Shown here: positions 27,123-36,772 of the stretch, in pieces
Position numbering within the stretch: position 1 is the first letter of the stretch
Layout: every line of letters begins with the position of its first letter
Assembly: GCA_050747865.1 (NCBI GenBank)
Contig: JBOGJI010000080.1
Coordinates: forward strand, 1 to 48,549
From: JBOGJI01 sp050747865
Lineage (GTDB): Bacteria; Acidobacteriota; Thermoanaerobaculia; Multivoradales; JAHEKO01
Direction of reading: 5' to 3'
DNA: 48,549 nt
The notes under the pieces: model-generated
Database searches by the model: none
The model's input: the letters and a program-made list of their open reading frames with translations, nothing else
What the model was told of the DNA's origin: nothing
Program-made: the position numbers and the translations under genes

Positions 27123-28163
27123 ATGGCTTTGTTTCGGCGGAAGTTCCGCCTTACGGCTTGCGCCACGACCGGCGGTTGAGCCGCCAAGATCGGTCCGGGG
27201 GACCTGGCGCAACTGCTCGCGCCGCTGGTCGGTGACGCCGACGAGCGGATCGTGATCGGACCCGAGGCGTCCGACGATGCGGGCGTGTATCGATTCGACG
27301 GCCGCGGGCTGGTGGCGACCACCGACTTCATCACCCCGGTGTGCGACGAGCCCCGCCGCTTCGGGCGGGTGGCGGCCGCCAATGCCCTGTCGGACGTCTA
27401 CGCGCTCGGCGGCCGGCCGATGTTCGCGCTCAACATCTGCTGTTTTCCGGAGGACGTGCCCCTGCGCGTGCTGGAAGAGATCCTCGCGGGCGCCTGGGAG
27501 AAGGTGCGTGAGGCCGGCGCGGTGCTCCTCGGCGGTCACTCGGTGCAGGACCGCGAGCTGAAGTTCGGCCTCGCCGTGGTGGGCGAGGCGGCGCTCGACC
27601 GCCTGCTGCCGATCTCGGCGGCCCGGCCCGGTGACGTCCTGGTGCTCACCAAGCCGCTCGGCACCGGCGTCCTCGTCAACGCCTTCAAGTTCGACAAGCT
27701 CGATGCCGCCGGGCTGGAGCCGGCGCTGCTGGAGATGGAACGGCTCAACGCCGAGGCTGCCCGCCTCGCCCTCGAGCACGGGGCGCACGCCGCCACCGAC
27801 GTCACCGGCTTCGGCGTCGCCGGCCACGCCCTCAATCTCGCCCGCGCCTCCGAGGTGACGATCGAGATCGATTACGACGCCCTACCCGTGCACGCCGCGT
27901 TCTTCGATCTGGCCCGCCGCGGCGTTAGCACCGGCTGCACCAAGGACAACGAGCGACACGTGGGCGACCGCCTGACGCTCCACCGCTCTCTCGCCCCCGA
28001 GCAGCGCGAGCTGCTCTTCGACCCCCAGACCTCCGGCGGCCTCCTCATCGCCCTCCCCGCCGACCAGGCCGCGGCCTGCGTCGAGTCCCTCACCGCCTCC
28101 GGCCACCGCGCCGCAACCGTCGGCCACGTTCACCCCGGAGAATCCCGCCTCAGGATCGCCTAG
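27123..28163 (+). CDS. selD: Selenide, water dikinase SelD containing selenocysteine (in-frame UGA at 27177-27179)
   Basis: 346 residues if UGA codon 19 is read as selenocysteine. SelD makes selenophosphate from selenide and ATP. The frame from ATG 27123 reads FRLTACATTGG-U-AAKIGPGDL: the family active-site segment, with selenocysteine exactly where other SelDs have Cys or Sec, followed by the conserved lysine. The body is a complete PurM/SelD fold with DDAGVYRFD, TTDFITPVCDE, VAAANALSDVYALGG, GGHSVQDRELKFGLAV, ATDVTGFGVAGHALN and the C-terminal DPQTSGGLL. Simple gene finders would start after the UGA and lose the catalytic segment. The only in-frame ATG after the upstream stop (27111) is 27123. 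A working SelA/SelB/SelC system must be encoded elsewhere. Confidence 0.95.
27183..27208 (+). promoter_or_regulatory. Candidate bacterial SECIS hairpin in selD
   Basis: Just after the UGA an upper stem GGTCC/GGACC (27192-27196 with 27200-27204) closes a GGG loop, and an outer stem GCCA/TGGC (27183-27186 with 27205-27208) lies below a five-base bulge (AGATC). The loop begins 17 nt after the UGA and starts with G, within the accepted 16-37 nt spacing for bacterial SECIS elements read by SelB. A competing five-base stem (27171-27175 with 27181-27185) places the UGA itself in a loop. Read by eye, not folded. Confidence 0.65.
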
Positions 28164-28174
28164 GACCGCGGCTC

Positions 28175-28666
28175 TCAGGCCTGGCTGTTTGACTTGAGCA
28201 TCTCGAGCGTCCGCCGCAGAACGGGAAGCATTGCCAGGTCCTTCTCGCGTCCTGCCACCTCTTTCGATTCGATGACGGCGGCCAGCTCCAGCACCCGGAC
28301 CGTCAGGTCAGCAACTGCTCGAGCCCGCGACCTCGGAAACAGATCGTCGTAGGTCCAGGCCGCGCCGATCTCCTGCATCGCATCAAGCAGCCCCAAGCGT
28401 GTTTCCAGCAGGTTGACGCGATTCGCTTCGAGACGCGTCGCCGTCGGCTCGATCTGGCGGCCGGCAGGATCTCGGTATCTCGCTTCGAGCTCCGCCAGGG
28501 TCGCTGCGAGCCGTTCGAGATTGCCTGCCTCCACGCGATAGACGAAGTCGAGATCGAGGGTGGTGATCGGCGCTCCTTCGAGGATGGCAGCCACCCCTCC
28601 AACGACCACGAAGTCCACGGCGTGCCGGTCGAGGGCCTGTAGGAGCTGGAGGAATCTAGGCCTCAT
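28175..28666 (-). CDS. Minimal nucleotidyltransferase-like protein (possible toxin-type NTase)
   Basis: 163 residues. VDFVVVGGVAAILEGAPITTLDLDFVYR holds the nucleotidyltransferase GG motif and the D-x-D metal pair spaced as in MNT-type proteins. The rest is helical, including PTATRLEANRVNLLETRLGLLDAM. Such proteins may nucleotidylate a partner or tRNA, or act as toxin-antitoxin components; the role here is not determined. Its start overlaps the end of the 67-codon gene by 11 bp, so the two are translated together. Convergent with selD. Confidence 0.75.
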   Translation of the reverse strand: MRPRFLQLLQALDRHAVDFVVVGGVAAILEGAPITTLDLDFVYRVEAGNLERLAATLAELEARYRDPAGRQIEPTATRLEANRVNLLETRLGLLDAMQEIGAAWTYDDLFPRSRARAVADLTVRVLELAAVIESKEVAGREKDLAMLPVLRRTLEMLKSNSQA

Positions 28667-28859
28667 CGGTCGCCCGAAGCATCCAGGTCGCGTCGATGAG
28701 GTCCTGAGCGGCCTCGAGCCGCTCGGTCGGAGTGCGCCCCACCATCCAGCGAATGACGGTGAGGTCGACTCCGTCGGCGGCGAAAGCTCCGTCGACCGAA
28801 GGTTCCTCGGTCGAGTCGTTCACATCGGGCGGCACCCGGTTCGGGTCAGGAGATTCCAC
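28656..28859 (-). CDS. Small partner protein of the nucleotidyltransferase (unknown function)
   Basis: 67 residues from a GTG at 28857-28859. The first 30 residues are acidic and probably disordered; the end DLTVIRWMVGRTPTERLEAAQDLID forms a probable helical pair. I have the impression that short genes with VDLT-IRWML-like tails precede such nucleotidyltransferases in other soil and marine bacteria, but this is unverified. It overlaps the NTase gene by 11 bp. It could be an antitoxin or a specificity partner; the start is uncertain. Confidence 0.6.
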   Translation of the reverse strand: MESPDPNRVPPDVNDSTEEPSVDGAFAADGVDLTVIRWMVGRTPTERLEAAQDLIDATWMLRATDEA

Positions 28860-28901
28860 TTGTCGTTTTCAAGCTATCACGGCGTGCGCGCGACCATGGC
28901 G

Positions 28902-29813
28902 CTACCAGCCTCCGGAGGAGCCGCCGCCCCCGAAACCGCCACCGCCTCCGGAAAAGCCTCCTCCGCCCGAGAACCCGCCGCCCCCGGACCACCCGCCGAA
29001 CCCGCCCCGCCGGCCGCTCGAGATCACGATCGGCGGCCCGCCCTTCGACAAGCGATCGCCCACACCGGACCTGGACAGCAAGAGCTTGAGGAGGGGAAAA
29101 CCGATGAGCCAGAGGAGGGGGAACACGTAGCCCAAGGGCACCCCGACGATGGCGGGCGGGAACATCCACCAGAAGGGCAGGAGGAAGAGGTACAGGAACA
29201 AGCTCGTGATGCCGGTTGAGAACAGGGCGACGAGCGAGAACGTGCCGATGACGAGGAAGAAGATCAGGCCTATCCCCATGCGCGCGGGCAGCGGCATCTC
29301 CTCGGCGGCCGGCGTGGGCGCCGGTGATTCGACATCGCCGCCCTCGATCGCTGTCTCCATGGCCTCGACCGCGCTTTCGATGCCGGCGGCGAAGCGACCG
29401 GCACGGAACTCGGGCTGCACCAGGTCGCGCAGGATGCGGCCCGCGAGCACGTCCGGGATCGCGGCCTCGAGACCGTAGCCGACCTCGAGGCGCAGCTTCC
29501 TGTCGTCGCGCGCGATCAGGAACAGGACGCCGTTGTCGACCTCCTCGTGCCCCAGAGCCCAGGTCTCGGCCACCCGCAGGGAGTAGTCCTCGAGCACCTC
29601 GCCCTCCAGAGACGGCATGGTGAGCACCGCGATCTGCGCGCCGTTCGCCTGCTCGATCGCCTCCAGCCGCGAGGCGATGCGGCTCTCTTCCTCCGGATCG
29701 AGCATCCCCGCGTAGTCGTTGACCCGGCCGGTGAGATAGGGGACCTCGAGCGCCGGCGCCGCGGTCGCCGCGAGGGCCAGCAGCAGAGCGAGACACGCGG
29801 CGCGCGACCTCAC
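28902..29813 (-). CDS. TPM-domain membrane protein (YgcG family) with glycine-rich tail
   Basis: 303 residues from a GTG at 29811-29813. A signal peptide (LALLLALAATAAPA) precedes a TPM domain (VPYLTGRVNDYAGMLDPEEE...GAQIAVLTMPSLEG...DNGVLFLIARDDRKLRLEVGYGLE), then two membrane helices (about 180-235), then a low-complexity glycine/serine/phenylalanine tail (from about 265) typical of YgcG-like proteins. TPM domains sit in the periplasm; some are phosphatases and some act in photosystem or envelope repair. The GTG overlaps the TGA of the upstream TPM gene (GTGA). A LemA gene, often beside YgcG, is not present. Confidence 0.85.
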   Translation of the reverse strand: MRSRAACLALLLALAATAAPALEVPYLTGRVNDYAGMLDPEEESRIASRLEAIEQANGAQIAVLTMPSLEGEVLEDYSLRVAETWALGHEEVDNGVLFLIARDDRKLRLEVGYGLEAAIPDVLAGRILRDLVQPEFRAGRFAAGIESAVEAMETAIEGGDVESPAPTPAAEEMPLPARMGIGLIFFLVIGTFSLVALFSTGITSLFLYLFLLPFWWMFPPAIVGVPLGYVFPLLWLIGFPLLKLLLSRSGVGDRLSKGGPPIVISSGRRGGFGGWSGGGGFSGGGGFSGGGGGFGGGGSSGGW

Positions 29814-30484
29814 GGTTCCTCCAGGCGCAGCGTGTCCGGGAGCTCGTCGATGTCCCCCGCCGCCACCGCCAGGCCCTTCTCTTCGAGCAGTCGTCCGAAT
29901 CGCTCGATCACGTCGACGAGAGCGACCGCCGGGCGGCCGCCGCGGACCCCTTCGGCGACGCGGCGGGCCAGCTCGCCTCGCTCCCCCTCCTCCACCCGCT
30001 CACGCACGCCGAGGTCGGGGAGCACGAGGCAGAGATGCTCGAACAGGGAGACGTAGATGAGCAGGCCGGTGCGCTGCCGGGTGGCGAAGACCCCGGCGGT
30101 GAGAAACGCGCTCTCCGCGGCGCGTCGCACCGCGGCCTCGAGACGCTCCCGGCCGATCAGCAGGCGGCGCAACGGGGCCACCCAGCGCGCCGCCGCATAC
30201 CCCACCGCGGCGCCCGCCAGCGGCGGGAAGATCGCCTGCAGGGGTCCCACGGCGCTCCACTCCACCGCCAGCCACCAGCGCAGGGCGAGCAGCGACAGCG
30301 CGAGCACCGCGCCGAGCAGGGCGCCGCGCAACGGTGCCTCGGGGTACTCTCCGCTGGTCGGCGACACCCAGGCGACGATCTGCGCCGAGGTGCAGGCCTC
30401 GGCGCGGCCGATTGCCTCCTCCACCGCCGCGACGTCGGGCGGCGGGAACAGGGCAGCGAGCTTCGCGTGATGTCTGCCGGTCAT
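29810..30484 (-). CDS. Second TPM-domain membrane protein
   Basis: 224 residues from ATG 30484. There is no signal peptide. The N-terminal segment DVAAVEEAIGRAEACTSAQIVAWV is the first part of a TPM fold. Two membrane helices follow (about 52-105), then the rest of the TPM domain (AESAFLTAGVFATRQRTGLLIYVSLFEHLCLVLPDLGV). This is the split-domain, YgcG-neighbour type seen in tandem TPM pairs. It overlaps the next TPM gene by 4 bp, so the two proteins are probably made in fixed ratio and may form a complex. Confidence 0.8.
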   Translation of the reverse strand: MTGRHHAKLAALFPPPDVAAVEEAIGRAEACTSAQIVAWVSPTSGEYPEAPLRGALLGAVLALSLLALRWWLAVEWSAVGPLQAIFPPLAGAAVGYAAARWVAPLRRLLIGRERLEAAVRRAAESAFLTAGVFATRQRTGLLIYVSLFEHLCLVLPDLGVRERVEEGERGELARRVAEGVRGGRPAVALVDVIERFGRLLEEKGLAVAAGDIDELPDTLRLEEP

Positions 30485-30585
30485 CGGCGATCCCCGGGCT
30501 TGGAGTCGACGAAGCTTAGTACAGACGCCCGCCGTGAAACCCCGACGGTGGCGGCACGTACGGGGACCTGAGAAGGAGGCTTGTC

Positions 30586-32403
<1,818 letters not shown>

Positions 32404-32404
32404 C

Positions 32405-32893
32405 CTACGAACGGGGGTCCGGGTTGGCCAGGGCCTTGTCGCGCTGCTTGGCGCGAAAGCGCTCCAGGGCCTCGCGGTATTCGGGGTACTTGAGCGCCAG
32501 GATGTGGCCGGCGAAGAGGCCGGCGTTGGCGGCGCCGGGGGTGCCGATGGCCAGGGTGCCGACCGGGATCCCGGCCGGCATCTGCACCATGGAGAGCAGC
32601 GAGTCCAGCCCTTTGAGGTACTTGGAGTCGACCGGCACCCCGAGGACGGGGTTCAGGGTCTTGGCGGCCATGACACCCGCCAGGTGGGCCGCTCCTCCGG
32701 CGCCGGCGATCCACACCTCGACGCCGCGCTCCTCGGCCTCCGTCATGTAGGCCAGCAGCTCGTCGGGTGTGCGGTGCGCCGAGTAGACGCGCACCTCATG
32801 TGGAATGCCGAGCGTCACCAGGCTCTGCGCCGCCCGCTCCATGGTCGGCCAGTCCGACGCCGATCCCATGACGATGCCCACTCGCGGATTCAT
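32405..32893 (-). CDS. purE: N5-carboxyaminoimidazole ribonucleotide mutase
   Basis: 162 residues, the normal length for class I PurE, which converts N5-CAIR to CAIR in purine synthesis. Motifs are VGIVMGSASDWPTM near the N-terminus, VRVYSAHRTPDEL with the active-site histidine, IAGAGGAAHLAGVMAAKTLNPVLGVP and the C-terminal AALFAGHILAL-like region (NAGLFAGHILALKYPEY). PurK, its usual partner, is not adjacent; purA lies 12 kb away. The upstream flank holds the 46-bp inverted repeat, so transcription from the zinc-ribbon gene may be attenuated there. Confidence 0.95.
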   Translation of the reverse strand: MNPRVGIVMGSASDWPTMERAAQSLVTLGIPHEVRVYSAHRTPDELLAYMTEAEERGVEVWIAGAGGAAHLAGVMAAKTLNPVLGVPVDSKYLKGLDSLLSMVQMPAGIPVGTLAIGTPGAANAGLFAGHILALKYPEYREALERFRAKQRDKALANPDPRS

Positions 32894-32921
32894 GGCCGCG
32901 GGACTCTAACACCCCCACCTT

Positions 32922-32967
32922 AGAGCCCGTGAATGAATCTCCCACGGGAGATTCATTCACGGGCTCT
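32922..32967. repeat. Perfect 22-bp inverted repeat with 2-nt spacer (dispersed repeat, two-arm copy C)
   Basis: The arm at 32922-32943 is the exact reverse complement of 32946-32967, with AC between; two further pairs beyond a T/T mismatch extend the stem. It lies in the 73-nt gap between the minus-strand zinc-ribbon and purE genes; the last base joins the TAA stop of the zinc-ribbon gene (32967-32969). RNA from either strand would form a very stable hairpin, but without a U-run, so an intrinsic terminator is not certain. Single arms of the same sequence occur at 13575-13596 and 24324-24343. Confidence 0.9.
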
Positions 32968-33389
32968 TAGATCTTGAACAGGGCGTCGAAGGCGGCGCGC
33001 GGGTCGTCGGGGCGCTCCGAGTCGGATGCGAAGCCCTGCGCCAGCCGCGGCTCGAACAGCTCGCAGGTGTTGGCCTTGGCCTTGGCGGCGATGCGCTGCG
33101 CGATGGGCTGACGGCACTCGAAACGCGCCGAGGTGTCGAAGTGCCGGCACTGGGTGCAGGCGTGGAGATCGGCGCCGCACTTGGGGCAGCGGTCGTCCGT
33201 CTCGACCGGGCCCATCAGCGGCACCTGGGTGCCGCACTGCGCGCAGCGGAAGACCGATTCGGTCGGCCGGCCGAGACCGCGACCGCGCGGCCCCTCCCGC
33301 TTGCCGGCTGGACCGGGAGCCGGCTTCTCCCGACGGCCGCGCTGGTCGTCGTCCATGTAGCCGCGTTGGCGATACCTGCGGTCGGACAT
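32967..33389 (-). CDS. Small zinc-ribbon protein of unknown function
   Basis: 140 residues from ATG 33389 (the frame is open further upstream, but MSDRRYRQRGYMDDDQ looks like the natural start). A charged, disordered first half is followed by three cysteine pairs and a single cysteine: CAQC (about 60), CPKC, CTQC and FECRQP, then NTCELFEP. The spacing suggests a double zinc ribbon that may bind nucleic acid or protein. No catalytic motif is visible. The stop codon touches the inverted repeat, and the PBP gene ends 69 nt upstream. Confidence 0.7.
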   Translation of the reverse strand: MSDRRYRQRGYMDDDQRGRREKPAPGPAGKREGPRGRGLGRPTESVFRCAQCGTQVPLMGPVETDDRCPKCGADLHACTQCRHFDTSARFECRQPIAQRIAAKAKANTCELFEPRLAQGFASDSERPDDPRAAFDALFKI

Positions 33390-33458
33390 CTCGGTTTCCG
33401 CAACGGCCGGACTCCGTGCCGGCCGTTTCAAGAGCGAGTATAGCGGCGCAGGAAGGAG

Positions 33459-35705
33459 CTACGGCGCCGGATCGTCGAGCACCGGTACGGGCTCGTCTTC
33501 GCGCCAGATTCGCCGGTGAGGCGGCAGCTCCCCACGGCGGAACAGATCCGTATGGGTCCTGCGCCGGCGGCGGCTCACCCGCAGCCCGGTCGCATCCTGG
33601 ATCCGCGCCTCGACCACCCCCTCGGGGCGGGTGACCTGACGTCGCGGCCGCAGGCGCACCGCCCGCTCCATGAACGCCCGCCAGATCGGGATCGCCGATG
33701 CGGTTCCGGAGAGGCCGGCAGGCCTGCCGTCGTCCCGGCCGACCCAGACCACGGCCACCAGCGACTCGGCGCCGCCGGCAAACCAGGCGTCGGCCTCCGT
33801 GGTGCCGGTCTTGCCCCAGGCCAACGTGCCGTCGACGTTCGCGGAGCTCGCGATGCCGCGGGCCACCGAATCGCGCAGCAGGTCCCACGCCAGATAGGTC
33901 GACTCGGCGCCGACGACTCGCCGGCGGTCCCGCTCGAGCCGGTCTAGCGAGCTGCCGCCCGGACGCTGCAGCCGCGATGCGAGTCGAGGAGCCAGGGCAT
34001 CGCCCTCCTGCACGAACACCGTGTAGGCGCCGGCCAGCGCCCAGGGCGTGGTCTCCACGGCGCCGAGGACGAAGGACGGGGGCGCCTCCTCCGGCAGCTC
34101 GTAGCCGGTGCGGCGGACGCGGGCGGCCACCTCGCTGAACCCGCAAAAGCCGGCGAGGCGCACGAACGGGGTGTTCAGGGACTCGATGAGCGCCGCGCGG
34201 AGGTCGACCACGCCGCGAAACTCGCGTCCGCGACTGACCGGCTCCCAGAGGCCGGTCGGCGTCGCCATCCGCACTGGTGCGTCCAGCACCTGGCGCGCCG
34301 GGTAAAGGGGATCCCGGGCGCCGCAGTCCTCGAAGGCCTCGAGCAGCAAGAGCGGCTTCACCGCCGATCCGACCTGGCGCCGCGCCCTGCGCGCCCGGTC
34401 GTACGCGCCGGTGCCGGCGCCGGGATCGCCCCCGACATAGGCCAGCGCCAGCCCGCTGCTGGCGTCGAGCGCCACCAGCGCCGCCTGCAGCTCGCCGCCT
34501 TCCCCGTGCCGCCGCCGCAGATCCTCGAGCCCTTCCGCGACCGCCCGCTCGGCGGCCTCCTGGAGCAGCGGATCAAGCCCGGACTCGATGACGATCCCAC
34601 GCCCCTCCTCGGCGCGCCGCGGAGCGTGCCGGCCCATCAGCTCCTGCAAGGCGTCGAGGAAGGCCGGCGCTCCGGAGGCCTGGGGTTGCCGCAGCGCCAG
34701 GCGCGGAAGCCCCGCCTCGCGCGCCCGCTTGATCTCCGCGTCCGACGCCCAGCCCAGCTCTTCCAGGCGCGACAAGACCCACCGCTGCCGTTCCAGGGCG
34801 CGCTCCGGATGGCGATCGGGCGCCAGGCGATTGGGGCCCTGGATCATCGCCGCCAGCAGCGCGCCCTCTGCCAACGTCAGCTCGTCGGCGTCCTCGCCGA
34901 GCCAGGCGTGGGCGGCGGTGCCCAGGCCGTAGATCGAGATCCCCTCGACGTGGCCGAAGTAGACGGCGTTCAGGTAGGCCTCGAGGATCTCCTCCTTCGA
35001 ATAGTCCGCCTCGAGCGCGAGGGCGCGCACGGCCTCCGAGACCTTGCGCCCCAACGTCCGCTGCGGCGAGAGGTCCCGCAGCTTCACCAGCTGCTGGGTG
35101 ATGGTGCTGCCGCCTTGGACGACCTTTCCGGCCAAGGCGTTGCGCAGCATGGCGCGCGCGATGCCCCGGGCGTCGACGCCCTCGTGCTGGAAGAAGCGGT
35201 GGTCCTCGGCCGCCAGAACGGCCCGCCAGACGTGCTCCGGAAGGCGATCCAGCTCGACCCGCACCGTTCTCGCCCGGCGCGCGTCGAACGCCTCGGCGAG
35301 CAGCTCGGGCTCGAGCCGCAGACCGGCGCCGTCGGGCTCGGCGAGCGGCCCGCCCTCGGCGTCGAGCAAGCCGGTGACCGTGCCGGTGGCGCGCTCCAGA
35401 GACAGCCCGATGAGCCGATCGTCCCAGCTGCGACCGTCCCACTCGTACGCCCGCCGGTAGATCCAGAAGCGCTCGTGGCCCCAGAAGTACTCGCCCGGAC
35501 GGTCCGGCCGCTCGTGGACTCGTTCGTAGCCCAGCCGCTCGAGCCGCCGCGGCAGCTCGGCACCCGCCACCGAGAGCCCCGCCGTCAGCGGGTAGGGCTC
35601 GGACCAGATGCGCACCTCGTTGCGGCCGAGGTCGCTCTCCAGGCCGGCCCGCGCCGCGGCAGGCAGCAGCCCCAACCACAGCAGCGCGGCGGCACGACGT
35701 CTCAC
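33459..35705 (-). CDS. Class A penicillin-binding protein (bifunctional glycosyltransferase/transpeptidase)
   Basis: 748 residues from a GTG at 35703-35705. One N-terminal hydrophobic segment (ALLWLGLLPAAARA) serves as anchor or signal. The glycosyltransferase-51 domain has EDHRFFQHEGVD (catalytic Glu near 166), QGGSTITQQLVK and EILEAYLNAVYFG. The transpeptidase has S-x-x-K in VGSAVKP (about 445), SLN in IESLNTPF and KTG in WGKTGTTEADAWF (about 631). It polymerises and cross-links peptidoglycan in the periplasm. The N-terminal 130-residue UB2H-like insert recalls PBP1B. The GTG overlaps the carbamate kinase TGA (GTGA). Confidence 0.9.
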   Translation of the reverse strand: MRRRAAALLWLGLLPAAARAGLESDLGRNEVRIWSEPYPLTAGLSVAGAELPRRLERLGYERVHERPDRPGEYFWGHERFWIYRRAYEWDGRSWDDRLIGLSLERATGTVTGLLDAEGGPLAEPDGAGLRLEPELLAEAFDARRARTVRVELDRLPEHVWRAVLAAEDHRFFQHEGVDARGIARAMLRNALAGKVVQGGSTITQQLVKLRDLSPQRTLGRKVSEAVRALALEADYSKEEILEAYLNAVYFGHVEGISIYGLGTAAHAWLGEDADELTLAEGALLAAMIQGPNRLAPDRHPERALERQRWVLSRLEELGWASDAEIKRAREAGLPRLALRQPQASGAPAFLDALQELMGRHAPRRAEEGRGIVIESGLDPLLQEAAERAVAEGLEDLRRRHGEGGELQAALVALDASSGLALAYVGGDPGAGTGAYDRARRARRQVGSAVKPLLLLEAFEDCGARDPLYPARQVLDAPVRMATPTGLWEPVSRGREFRGVVDLRAALIESLNTPFVRLAGFCGFSEVAARVRRTGYELPEEAPPSFVLGAVETTPWALAGAYTVFVQEGDALAPRLASRLQRPGGSSLDRLERDRRRVVGAESTYLAWDLLRDSVARGIASSANVDGTLAWGKTGTTEADAWFAGGAESLVAVVWVGRDDGRPAGLSGTASAIPIWRAFMERAVRLRPRRQVTRPEGVVEARIQDATGLRVSRRRRRTHTDLFRRGELPPHRRIWREDEPVPVLDDPAP

Positions 35706-36661
35706 GGCCCCGGCACCACCCAGGTTCCGGAATACCCGGCCAGCGCCTCGTCGAGGTGCTCGAGGCTGGTAATGAGCACCCCTTCGCCCCCCTCCTCCAG
35801 GAACTGGCAAGCGGCCTCGACCTTGGGACCCATGGAGCCGGCGGGGAACTCCCCGGCAGCGAGGTAGCGCCGCGCGTCCTCGAGACGTAGCGTGGCCAGA
35901 GGTCGCGCCGAGGCCGTGCTGAAGCCGAGCTGCACGCGGCCGACCGAGGTGAGGATGAAGAGGTATTCGGCGCCGATCTGCCGGCCGAGCACGGCGGACG
36001 CGAAGTCCTTGTCGACCACCCCGGACATGCCTCGCAGCCGCCCGTCGTCCTGCCTGGTCACCGGCACGCCGCCGCCGCCACAGCAGATCACCACCGCCCC
36101 CGAGCCGACCAAACGCTCGATGGTCGGCGCTTCCAGCACCTGGAGCGGCCGCGGCGACGGTACCACCCGCCGCCAGCCGCGGCCGCGATCCTCGGCGACC
36201 ACCCAGCCGTCATCCTCGCGGCGGCGCCGCGCGGTCTCCTCGGAGAGCACCGGGCCGACGAACTTGTCTGGCCGACCCAACGCCGGATCCGCCGGGTCCA
36301 CGGCGACCAGGGTGATGACGGTGGCGACCGGCGTCGCCTGCCCGGCGGCGGCGAGCAGCTCGTGCAGGATGGTCTGCATCAGGTAGCCCAGCCCGCCCTG
36401 TACGTCGGCGACCATCAAGGGCAGCGGCAGATCCGGCGCCCGGCCGACGGACAGCTCGTTGCGCACCATCATGTTGCCGATCTGCGGACCGTTGCCGTGG
36501 GTGAGGACCACCTGGTAGCCGCGCGCGAGCAGCGGGATCACCGCCCCCAGGCTCTGACGCAGATTGGTGAGGTCCTCCTCGACGCTGCCCGAGCCGTCGG
36601 GCCGCGTGATGGCATTGCCGCCGAGGGCAACCACGACACGTTGGCGTACCCGGCGCGTCAC
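35702..36661 (-). CDS. arcC: Carbamate kinase
   Basis: 319 residues from a GTG at 36659-36661, chosen because VVVALGGNAI, the N-terminal signature, follows directly. Other motifs are LTHGNGPQIGNM, KFVGPV, ICCGGGGVPV, VVDKDFASAVLG and GSMGPKVEAA near the C-terminus. It transfers phosphate from carbamoyl phosphate to ADP, yielding ATP, in arginine or allantoin breakdown, or works in reverse. No arcA or arcB lies nearby, so the pathway is unclear. It overlaps the penicillin-binding protein gene by 4 bp, a pairing without an obvious biochemical reason. Confidence 0.93.
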   Translation of the reverse strand: MTRRVRQRVVVALGGNAITRPDGSGSVEEDLTNLRQSLGAVIPLLARGYQVVLTHGNGPQIGNMMVRNELSVGRAPDLPLPLMVADVQGGLGYLMQTILHELLAAAGQATPVATVITLVAVDPADPALGRPDKFVGPVLSEETARRRREDDGWVVAEDRGRGWRRVVPSPRPLQVLEAPTIERLVGSGAVVICCGGGGVPVTRQDDGRLRGMSGVVDKDFASAVLGRQIGAEYLFILTSVGRVQLGFSTASARPLATLRLEDARRYLAAGEFPAGSMGPKVEAACQFLEEGGEGVLITSLEHLDEALAGYSGTWVVPGP

Positions 36662-36772
36662 GTCGATCGCTTCCGGACCGGGGGCAACGTCTCGGATGGG
36701 CGTGGAACTTGCAAAAGTTGCGGGGTTTGTGTCGTACGCGGCACCAGAAACAACCCAGAAGAGGAAATCCGC

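Noticed and set aside
27177..27179. TGA in selD as a nonsense mutation
   Set aside because: It sits at the exact Sec/Cys active-site position with conserved residues on both sides and a SECIS-like stem after it; the remaining gene is intact.
28845..28859. Bases resembling part of the dispersed repeat (GTGGAATCTCC) at the small NTase-partner start
   Set aside because: The match is only about ten bases and lacks the rest of the arm; likely chance.
28902..29030. Tandem glycine-codon repeats at the end of the TPM gene as a possible DNA repeat element
   Set aside because: They encode the low-complexity GGGFSGGG-type tail common in YgcG-family proteins; no independent DNA repeat unit is evident.
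36706..36719. AACTT-GCAA-AAGTT inverted repeat upstream of the beta-barrel gene
   Set aside because: Five-base arms are too short to call an operator or terminator without conservation data.
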